NCBI GenBank assembly: GCA_022592445.1
Contig: JABYQR010000460.1
Span: 1 to 31,838 of the forward strand
Source of the DNA: Cytidiella melzeri
Lineage: Eukaryota > Basidiomycota > Agaricomycetes > Polyporales > Irpicaceae
DNA length: 31,838 bases
Direction: 5' to 3'
Below, piece after piece: positions 10,914 to 19,804 of this stretch. How positions within the stretch are numbered: the first letter of the stretch is position 1; every line of letters starts with the position of its first letter. Under the pieces are notes generated by a model. The model saw only the letters and a program-made list of their open reading frames with translations, made no database searches and was not told the origin of the DNA. Both the position numbers and the translations under genes were made by a program.

Positions 10914-12952
10914 ATGAACAAGGTCGGATTATTCGCGGTGCTCGTCGCCATCCATGCCTCGTCGGTCTTGGCTTGCCCGCTCCCCAAGACTGCTTTGCCG
11001 GAGCCCGACCCGTCCCTTGCTAGATCTGTCAGTGTCGGAGGGCGGACGTTTGTAAACAAGGTACAGCACTTTCGCATTGTGAGGGTGTGCCTTCAACTCA
11101 ATCATGTCTCTAAGGGCCTCGTTGCGTTCGGTCTAATTCCCTCAAACTTCACGGACTCTACTGGTATGACCAAACCACTTTGCGCGTCTCAAGTACTCAC
11201 ACACGACGGATTGTTAGGCAACACGATGGGTGGAATTGGAAGTGCTATTGCGATCAAACTTGGCTCGTTCGCTGCGCAGGTGGATGGGTCGTTTACGGGT
11301 AAGCAATTTGCTATTGTACGCACTTCCCAGGTTCTGAATGTCCAAACAGGCTCGCTCATCGTTCAACCTGATCGCGGTTTCAACGTGTACGTCTTATCCC
11401 TCGACTATGCAAGCATCCACATTGATTTCGCCTGTGCATAATAGGGATGGCACTGTTGACTATCAAGGCCGCCAACACCAGCTCGATTTCGTTCTCACCC
11501 CACATTACACCACAACAAACCTGAGCTTCACGGCTGCTCAACAAACACTGCAGCTCGCGTACAAGGGAACAAAGTTGTACACTGAGCGTGCTGGTGCCAA
11601 TACAACGGGGTTGGACGCGACAGGTGTTCGCGCCGCGCAGTCCGGCTTTCCTTCCAATGCATTGGCGGATCCGCAAATGCCGATCCCGACGAAGAGCGAT
11701 AATCGGTTGACTCTGGATCTGGAGGGATTGGTGTTGAATGCCGACGGGACGTGCGTGCCTCACTCTTTCAGCCTGTACAATGTGATAATCTCACACTCAC
11801 CGTTTGCCTTTGCATTTTTCGCAGGTTCTGGATTAGCGACGAATATGGTCCTTACATCTATCGATTCAACTCTTCCGGTGCTCTCATACAGACGATCCAA
11901 CCTCCAGATGCCATTCTCCCGATGACAGACGGCGACATCGACTTTACGAGTGTTGATGACCCCGACACTGGACGTGCAGGCAATCAAGGTGTGAACCCCC
12001 CCCCCCCCCCCCAACTAGCATGTTTTCTTGAGAGTTTGACTTTGCGTTACTACACTCACAGGTTTGGAATGCCTCACAATTGACATCACGACCTCCACAC
12101 TCTACGCCATGCTCCAATCCGCCACAATCCAAGATGGCGGTAACAAAAAGTCCAACTCACGTTTCACGCGCCTCCTCGCCTACGACGTCTCCTCCCCATC
12201 GATAGTGCGCCCGGCGCTGAAGGCAGAGTACATCGTGCCGCTTCCGCAGGATAGCAGCGGGCATACCTTGGGAGCCAGCGAAATTGCGTGGGTGGGTGGT
12301 GGTGTGGTGTTGGCGTTGGCGAGAGACTCGAATGGGCATGGTGGTGACGATACCGAGTCTGAGTACAAGTGCGTATACAGTCTGTTGTGTTTTGCAACAC
12401 GGCTTATTGGAGCTTGTATGTGCAGAGGGATAGATCTGGTCGACTTTACCTCTGCGACGAACATTGCCAACTCGAGCTTTGACAACCACGAGAACCCGGT
12501 GGCGCCCAAGGGAAAGTTGGACGAGAGCGTCACGGCTGCGACGTACACCGCTTTTGTGTCGTTGATTGACGAGACAAACTTGGCGCGGTTTGGGCTGCAC
12601 AACGGTGAGCGTAGGCTTTGTGGGCTCCTTTCCAGTAGCTGACTCGACGATGGAATACACTCAGGCGACCCGGCAGACCAAACGCTCATAGACGCAAAAT
12701 GGGAGAGCATCGCCCTCGCGCGCGTCGGTGACCCTTTGTTCCCGGATGATTTTTTCTTGTTCACAGCCGTAAGCAACCTCCCCGTCCTCTTATTTCTCTA
12801 TAACTGCTAAAGTCACGCGCTACTGGTAGTCTGACAATGACTTTATCACTGAAGACGGTATCTCCCTGGGTCAGCCATACAACGCAGGATTGAACAACGA
12901 TAACCAGTTCATGGTATGGCGGGTGACGCTTCCTGGGTCCACGCTCCCGTAG
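10914..12952 (+). CDS. Secreted phytase-like (esterase-like) domain protein
   Basis: Ten exons: 10914-11060, 11115-11163, 11218-11298, 11350-11386, 11445-11750, 11825-11988, 12062-12368, 12426-12604, 12665-12768, 12830-12952; 1497 nt, 498 residues. The first 20 residues (MNKVGLFAVLVAIHASSVLA, then Cys) look like a cleavable signal peptide, so the protein is probably extracellular. The body matches the 'esterase-like activity of phytase' beta-propeller family (PF13449 type): 'NTMGGIGSAIAI', 'DYQGRQHQLDF', 'FWISDEYGPYIYRF', 'DGDIDFTSVDD', 'GLECLTID', 'DNDFITEDG'. Members are mostly uncharacterised; a phosphatase or esterase role is inferred by family only. The intron at 11989-12061 begins with a 17-base poly-C run after its donor. 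The gene converges with the repeat-protein gene on its right. Confidence 0.88.
11996..12012. repeat. Poly-C tract (17 C) inside an intron
   Basis: An uninterrupted run of 17 C starts seven bases after the 5' splice site at 11989, between the donor GTGTGAA and AACTAGC. Such tracts vary in length by slippage and can be miscounted by sequencers. Confidence 0.95.
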
Positions 12953-13356
12953 TCGGAAGTGTTGGTTGATACGGGGACTAATGGCAATGTATCATAATTG
13001 CAATCGTCAGGCATTATTGGCATCACATGGGAATCAGCGGGTCAGCGAGAGTAAGAAGCTGACAATGGATAATCGCAGCTTGATAGGCTCTACAACATTC
13101 TCCACGACGACGGAACACGCTACTGAATATACGGGGTTCACACTTCTTCTTCACAAGTACAATATTCGGATTGATACAGCCCACGAAATTACATGTCATT
13201 CCCTTTGACATCACTTCTTGGTATTCTCCTAATTATCCCTTGGCAAACGACTACATAGCATTGTTGGGTGCTGCACCATGAGCTATTTCCCGATCGTACG
13301 TTCAGTTTCCTACGACACATGAATTTACAAGCAAGCCATTCGTGAGCCGAGGATCA
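12953..13356. other. Convergent intergenic region
   Basis: About 400 bp between two stop codons (12952 plus, 13357 minus). It holds only 3' ends; no gene or RNA was recognised. Part of it may be transcribed as an alternative last exon of the minus-strand repeat-protein gene. Confidence 0.5.
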
Positions 13357-14302
13357 TTAGGTTGCATCAGAGGGTAAAGAAAACTCACCTCCTCCCCCAC
13401 CAAAGCGTGCGAGGCCCTCTCTGAGACCTTCGCCGATCTTGTTTGCTGTGCTGTCATCCTAGACACATATAATACAGTCAGTGCTTGAGAAAGACGGCGT
13501 CATGAGGAGCTTGACAACGTACCAAGTTAAGACCGGCTTTAGACGCAGCAAAGTTTACACCTTTGTCAATCCAGTCCTGTTTGCCAGTGGTGTTGGAGGG
13601 CTGGGACTGAGTGTTCTGGTTTGACTGATTCGAGTCGTAAGAAGAGGGGTTGTTGTTCCCATAGGATGACGAGTTATTGTTGCTAGAGTTGTTGCTGTTA
13701 CCGTACGAAGAGTCGTCGTTGTCGCTGGAGCCGTATGCGTTGGTGGAACGGTTGGTGTTCCCGAATGACGAAGTGTTGTTACCCGATGAGCCGTAAGTGT
13801 CATCGGACGAGCTGTTGGTGTTGTCGTTTCCGGAACCGTACGAGTTGTTCGAGCGATCGGTGTTTTCGTACGACGAAGCGTTGTTACCCGACGACCCGTA
13901 CGAGTTCGAATCGTTGGAAGAACCGTATGTGTTATCGGGGGAAGTGTTGGAGTTGTCGTTCCCGGAGCCATAGGAGTTGGTCGAGCGTTTGTTGTTCTCG
14001 TACGACGATGCATCATTATCCGACGACCCGTAAGTGTTCGAGTTGGCAGAGGAGCCGTAGTTGTCGTCGGAGGATCGAGTGTTACGACCGTAGGTGTTGG
14101 AACTGTCGTTATCTCCAGACCCGTACGTGTTGCTCGACGAGTTACGCGAGTTGTTGTTATTGTTGGATCCATCATACGAGTTGCCGGTGGTGTCGCGACT
14201 GCCGTACGAGTTGTCGGAGGTGTCGCGGCTGCCGTACGAGTTGTCGTTCGACGACCCGTAGGTGTTGCCCGCAGAGGATCTGTCGTTGTCGTAGTCGCTC
14301 AT
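13357..14302 (-). CDS. Asn/Ser/Gly/Tyr-rich repeat protein, DDR48-like
   Basis: Two exons: 14302-13523 (260 codons) and 13458-13357 (34 codons with stop), 293 residues. Residues 1 to about 230 are a highly polar repeat of units such as 'NSYGSGNDN', 'NTYGSS' and 'ASSYENTDRS', with a higher-order period of about 35-43 residues. The composition and the recurring 'N(S/T)YGSS' unit resemble yeast Ddr48, a stress-induced protein; this is likeness of composition, not proven homology. The C-terminus is different and folded-looking: 'KQDWIDKGVNFAASKAGLNL' across the intron to 'DSTANKIGEGLREGLARFGG'. Exon 2 could instead end at a GTGAGT donor near 13387 and continue into a last exon near 13300, changing only the tail. 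A TATA box lies about 75 bp upstream. Confidence 0.8.
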
Positions 14303-14372
14303 TTTGAGGGGAGTGATGAAGAGGGTTGGGAGACCTTGGGAGGACTGAGGAGAATGTGCGAGACAATACGAG

Positions 14373-14379
14373 TTATATA
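14373..14379 (-). promoter_or_regulatory. TATA box of the DDR48-like gene
   Basis: TATATAA on the minus strand, about 71-77 bp before the start codon at 14302. Confidence 0.5.
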
Positions 14380-16159
14380 GCAGACGGTGTCAGGAGGTGG
14401 CGTGCAGCGGCTGTTGAGATTGTGAGAGAATATCAGACATGATGGACTGAGTATCAGACCCGGACGGAAACTTACGCACAACTGTGCAGCCAGGATAGCC
14501 ACGATGGCGATGGATAACGTTACGGACCACGGCCGAACGTCCAAGTCGCCATTCTTGACTGACAGCTTGTGTACAGCCTTGCGGGTATTTTAGTGTGCGA
14601 CACTGGCAGTTGTTCACCGCCTCCGCCACAGTCTGAGGGAAATGGTCGGATTATGGCCATCGTGTTGACACCTTGAATGAGCTGCAAGTTCCGCCGAACA
14701 TAGCTGTAGTCAGATGGAAAAAGGTCCTAGTCAGCTGAGAGGCTAAAGCGACAGTTAGCAGGGAGCCAGCCTCGACTAGCCCCAGTCTGTCTCATCGAGG
14801 ACAAATGCGGGAGAGATTGCGTGAGGATGGCAAGATTGCGTGCATGCTGCAGTTGTGCTGCGACTCCAGTTCTCTTCGCGCAGCGCCTGCAAGAGCACTT
14901 ACTTGCGTGCTTGACACTATATCCTTCATGAGAGATTTGAAATGAAAAATCATCAGCTTAGCTTTGCCAGTCTTGCTTTGAAGTCAAAGATTTTGCCGAG
15001 CCTACGTACAGGCGAGGCAGACCCGGTGTGATAAGCAGGCTACAACATTGGCCTTGGAGGCATGGAGTTGACCCTCGAATGTCCCTCTGCCGTCACTAAC
15101 CTCTTCAAAGCCTTGAACGCTCTCCCCATGCTGTCGTAGAGACACAGTCACCGGCACTCTTCGCACAGCGCAGCACGTCTATTGACTTCAGACGTCTTCA
15201 ATTGATCGCAATACTGCCTGCTTCTAGTTGATGGAAGTTTGAGCGAGTCTACGAGAGCAGATGATAATTGCTGGTGGTGGTAAAGTGCTGAGGACTGTAG
15301 CTACCACGGTACAGAGCAAGAGCGCTTGCAGGGTCTCGCTCCCGCCGTCATCAGCGCCGTCGCTTTCCAGGTGGCGGAACAAGTGTCGGCCAACTGGACA
15401 AAGGCCAACTTGTGCGACTAAAAATGTCACTCAAATGCATTGCTTCATGCGCTAGGTCTGCGGAGATGGATGACTGACGTTGCCAAGCTCACCAGCACCA
15501 GCTCAACATTGCTCGTCACGAAGGAGCGTAGGAAGGACAACGGACGCATACATCAGGTCCGCGGGCATTCACCAAGAGCTCATCGTATTATGTGGGTTGA
15601 GAACATCATCAGCACACGCCATCGAACCTCAGAGGGCCAGCCTAGCCAGTGTCGGCGAGTCATGCTGTACTCTGCTGTAGCGTACCGTACACGGCCGTGT
15701 GGGGACGTAGTCTTCCCAAGCCAGTTTCAGACTTTGTCTCATAGAGCATGAAACTGTCTTGCGAAGATTAAAACCCCTCACTGATTGCTGGCGTGGAATA
15801 AGACGTCTCCATGTCTCCGAGTCGAGGTCTGTGTGTTGACTCTACCCATGACAAAATTCACTCACGTTCCAATGTGCTGTAGCCCCATGGGCTTCCGATG
15901 GCCTGGAAGCTCGGGTGAACGTTGGGCGTTCTAGACAGTGGAACATGCCTTCCAGCAAGCCTGTGGTGACGGCCGCGGCATGCGTGGTTGTCGGTGCGTG
16001 ATTCACTATGTAGAGGGCTACCGGAACGCTATTCAGATGCGCCAGGAAACTCTACGCCAAACTAAAAGGGTCTTACCGTTGGATCTTCCTTGAGCTCATC
16101 AACCACGCAGGTGTTCACGCGATGCCGTATTGACCAGGCTGCACCATGGCCTACGTCGT

Positions 16160-16177
16160 GGTCAATGGCCATTGACC
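16160..16177. repeat. Perfect 18-bp palindrome
   Basis: GGTCAATGGCCATTGACC reads the same on both strands. It lies about 550 bp upstream of the start at 16723. Symmetry of this length suits a dimeric regulator or recognition site; none is identified. Confidence 0.85.
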
Positions 16178-16331
16178 TCCGATGCCCAGACATAGTGGGA
16201 GTTATTTGGCTCGCCGTCCTTCGTGCGAGACAGAGTAATGCGCTCCGTTGAGGATGGTACAGCCCAGTATCAGCCGCTACTTTGTTCAATACGTCAGTTT
16301 AGACAAATATACAGTTCAGATTTTCGCTTAC

Positions 16332-16349
16332 CTGTTTTCATGAAAACAG
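16332..16349. repeat. Perfect 18-bp palindrome
   Basis: CTGTTTTCATGAAAACAG reads the same on both strands, 172 bp after the first palindrome and about 375 bp before the start at 16723. Confidence 0.85.
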
Positions 16350-16722
16350 CGAGAGTTCAAGCTTATATTGCGGCATACAAACGTCGAAATCAAGACACCA
16401 GCAAGTCACGGTCTCGCGCATGCTCATTGTCTGCTCTCCGCCTATTTAGGCAATTGCCCTCGCAGATTGCCAATCTACCTCATGCCGGCTTGCACAAAGG
16501 ACGGCCATGACCAAACAGACCATATCACTGGCCGGTAACGCGATCCCGTGACCTCCACACGCTCCTGCAATCGCGAAAGCTGTTCAACCCGTCTTCCAAC
16601 CTTCCCGCGAACCACTTCCCCTCCATCGCTCATCCAGCATAGGCAGAGTCGTCCTTCGAGTCGGTACATTAGCCCTTGCTTGTCCTTCACATACTTGACT
16701 CGTCGTATTTGTTTCGATCATC

Positions 16723-18050
16723 ATGAGCCTACCAAATTACTACTTTTCTGGCCATTGGGCCCCGTCGTCTCTTTCGTTCTTTGTCCCTCCTCTTCCTCGA
16801 TTCCGCCCGGAGAGTCAACAATTTTACGCTGCCCTTGGCCCCTCTGCCTACTCAATGATGTATTCTCCTCCATTGAGGTAAGTAATCGCCTTCATTCCGA
16901 CCGATGCCCTTTCCTTCAAGCTCTACGCATCCACCCACTTTCTTTCCTTTCCATCGTTTCGCTCAACCCCTCATCTCCCACCTTTAGGTCTCCAGTCAAG
17001 CTCCTTTATCCAAGCTACATCTACCCCGTCACCGCGCCCGACCCCAGCGAGCTTCCCACTCCCAACTTCTCCACTTGCAAAATCGACAACTTGACCAAGA
17101 TCGACATCGAAATCGCCTCTCCCAAGCCGACCTATGCATACAACCCGGTGGGCGACATTGAAGCCGCTCTCAAGCGGTTCTACACTCATCCAAAACCCGT
17201 GGCCATCGTCTCTCCACCTGCGTCCAACCCGAGCTTTAAACTTGATACCGACGAGTACAACAAACAGCTAGAGGGTGTTGAGTCTGCTGAGCGTGCTCCA
17301 CGTCCTGCGGCCAAAGGCATCGTGTCGCCGCCTGCCTCAGATCTTCCCATCCCCCACTTCCGAGTTGATGATGCCGACGAGAAGTATAATCAATTGAAGA
17401 GTTTCCAGGCGCACGATGAGTTTGTCGAGCGTGCTCCACGTCCCGAGGCCATTGGCATCGTGTCGCCGCATGCCTCGGAATTGCCTATTCCCCACTTCCG
17501 AGTCGATGATACCGACGAGGACAACGTAAAGGATCAGCTGGAGGGTGTACGTGGTCACGTTGGCATTGTCGCGCATGGCCCGAGGTTGCGCGTTGCGCGT
17601 CATGGGTAGGTTTCCCTTCTTCTCTCAATGGCTCAATAGATTCGTTATACTAATGACTTTTGTAGCGGGTCTAAGCACACCGTTAGCGGTGTTGCAGCTA
17701 GGGCAGGAAGTCTAGCTTTGTCGGTCGTGCGTGAACGGATGATTCGTTGCGGTGCTCAACCCGAGGTCGCATCAGCTGTGGACGAGGCCGACAAGATTGG
17801 AAAGGCCGAGGCTGAGACCGATATCAATGTCCCAGAAGAGCAAGATGTCGAGGAAGAAGAGGAGGAGGAAGAAGAGAGAGATTTCTACAGGTACGCCGAG
17901 AAACTGAGTTCACATACTTATTGGAAGCACACTAATATCTCGCGCTGCAGGAAGAGTGTATGGGAGCTGCTGCAAGAGATGGTGGATGACATTACAGACG
18001 CTATCAGTGTGTCAGCTACCGGAGGGGAGCTTGAGCACTCACGCCTCTAG
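16723..18050 (+). CDS. Uncharacterised protein with internal repeats, paralogue of the gene at 1741-2670
   Basis: Four exons: 16723-16877, 16988-17605, 17666-17890, 17951-18050; 1098 nt, 365 residues. The frame is open further upstream, but the ATG at 16723 is chosen because the exon it starts aligns with exon 1 of the paralogue ('HWAPSSLSFFVPPLPRFRPE'). Exon 2 contains about three tandem units of roughly 45 residues built on 'GIVSP.AS.LPIPHFRVDD', with 'ERAPRP' before it and 'QLEGV' after it; the paralogue has one unit, which explains most of the length difference. Exon 3 ends in an acidic run (nine Glu) and 'RDFYR'; exon 4 starts 'KSVWELLQEMVDDITDAI', an amphipathic helix shared with the paralogue. 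The last intron (60 nt) has no stop in frame and could be retained. Function unknown; the long middle is probably disordered. Confidence 0.8.
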
Positions 18051-18366
18051 GCGGGCAATGACAATAATGAGGTAATTTGCCGATGAAATGGAAGGTACAA
18101 GGCGGGCGGATGATGGAGCAATAGATTGTTCAAGACGCAATCTTATTCACGGATAAGAAGGATCTTTGAGGGCTTTGTAAAGTGTGCTGTCTATGTAGTG
18201 TTGTACTTGTATCGTGAATCACACAGCTATTTTCGTATCATCGCTTTCGAGTACCAGTGTACACCGTATTGGTCAACCGTGAATCCCCGAAGCACCTGAA
18301 GATTCTACGAGCACAACGAAGGGCAAAGGTGGTAACACTAAATACACCTTGAAGCAGTACCAGTCG
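18051..18366. other. Convergent intergenic region
   Basis: About 316 bp between two stop codons facing each other. It holds the 3' ends of the flanking genes; nothing else was recognised. Confidence 0.5.
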
Positions 18367-19643
18367 CTATTTTACGATAGGATTCACGCCCCTCGCAGAG
18401 AGGTAGTCTTTGGCAGCACTCCCGCTCTGAGGTGGTAGAGTCAGTGAGCTCACGAGACAAAGAAAGCAGTGTTGCATACCAATCCTTTGATCAGTTCGTA
18501 GATGCTCTTGTCGTGGTAGCGCAGACCCGTAGCTGGATCAGTGTATGGTCCCTTGAAAGCGTTAGCCCCGTGACTGTACTGTAGTGTTACGCGTAGTATT
18601 ACCTCTAAGCCAGTGATATCACAGTATTTACGCTGCGGCAGAAACGACGGGGGTGACTCGATAGACGAATCTGAACGAAGAGGTCATGAGTCAAAATAGC
18701 GGCCTGAACAGAAGGAAATATAGACATGTAGGCAGGTCTTCTTCTGCGGTATCGTCGGCCGCTGCTTGTCCGTCAACTTCCATTTTTTGCTCACGCTCCT
18801 GACGACGCCGTTCCCGTTCGACGCGTTCCCGCTCGCGTTCTTGAGTGAGGACGGCCTTCAGGTTCTTCGACCTGCGGTTAACATTCTTGGTGTAGTTCGG
18901 ATTCTTGAACGGACGAGGGTTGTGCAAATAGGATAGCTGCTCTGCTAAAGTCTGATGAAGTTGTGCTGCTATATTAGCGAGTTGTGACAAATATCGAACA
19001 GCGGAAGTACGCACAGGACTAGACGGCTCAGATTCGGTAGGCTGAAGAGGCTGTTTCTTCTTTCCTGAACCTTTCGGTGGCCTACGTCGCCTCAGTGAAC
19101 AACTATTAAGCAATGAGCCTCGCCAGAGGGGCTTACATCTTTCAGGTCTGATTTGAAGTACAATGCTCGAATTGGATGTGCACTTTGAACGGCGCTTCTG
19201 CGATCATGGCTCGTGACCGGCAGCACGCGCTGGAGACCTCTGACACTGCGTCCCATCATGCCCATTATTCGAATAATAGCTTCTGGTGTGCTAGTATGTG
19301 CAACAACGGGGCTGAGCTTGCGGCGAGTTGTTCGAGAATGAGTCGGGAGGGGAGGGGAGGTTTTGAGGTGCTGGGTTTCCGGCTTGGAAGAACGGTGACT
19401 CTCGCCTTTGGAGGGTTTGTGTTGAGGCAGGGTGGATGGTGTCAGCCGCTTTTGCAAGGAAGGCGTCCATGGCGATAATATCAGCCAGACGGTGTTGAAC
19501 GAGTGCTGAATGTGTACAACTAAGTACATTGTCATCCAGCGGTAGATTGCATGTTTCCAGCTCTGTGCGCCTTCTTGAATGGTCAAGGGCGCATCAGTAT
19601 CAAAACGGTAACACGTCGGCGCATCGAAATATTTTTCCGACAT
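18367..19643 (-). CDS. IES6: INO80-complex Ies6-like protein (YL1_C domain); 5' half tentative
   Basis: The 3' four exons are firm: 19059-18726, 18670-18603, 18551-18480 and 18426-18367. They encode 'RPFKNPNYTKNVNRRSKNLK' followed by an Arg/Glu-rich helix, then 'PSFLPQRKYCDITGLEGPY', 'DPATGLRYHDKSIYELIKGL' and 'KDYLSARGVNPIVK', the YL1 C-terminal domain of Ies6/INO80C, a subunit of the nuclear INO80 chromatin remodeller. There is no usable ATG in that frame, so at least one upstream exon is needed. A 507-nt frame from the ATG at 19643 to a GTAAGC donor at 19136 would join in phase to 19059 (346 residues in total), but its product has no likeness to Ies6 N-termini, and a second frame in the same DNA (around 19520-19270) also looks protein-like. 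The region up to 19804 must hold the promoter, as the lectin gene on the same strand ends at 19805. Confidence 0.72.
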
Positions 19644-19804
19644 TGTTCATCTCGAGTCAGCTGTGAGAACTTTTGTATCGTATTTCTATAGATTTGCTTT
19701 AGGTATTGGGATCTGAGTAGCACACCCGCTTTTGCCTTCATTGGAAAGGAGCGTTTACGGGCGAAGAGAATGTTATGATTTGGCGTGCAAACTACTACTA
19801 CCTC

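Larger units (their letters stand above)
14303..16722. other. Gene-poor divergent region with two perfect palindromes
   Basis: 2.4 kb between two divergent genes. Open frames reach about 103 codons (15440-15751) but overlap, lack recognisable domains and give no splice-supported models. The notable content is two perfect 18-bp palindromes at 16160-16177 and 16332-16349. A non-coding RNA or a degenerate transposon remnant cannot be excluded. Confidence 0.45.

Noticed and set aside
13735..14307. 190-codon plus-strand Cys/Arg/Ser-rich frame, and a 206-codon Thr/Arg-rich minus frame
   Set aside because: Both are shadows of the repetitive DDR48-like exon; repeats keep all frames free of stops.
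15440..15751. 103-codon plus frame in the gene-poor region
   Set aside because: Overlapping alternative frames, no recognisable domain and no promoter or intron evidence.
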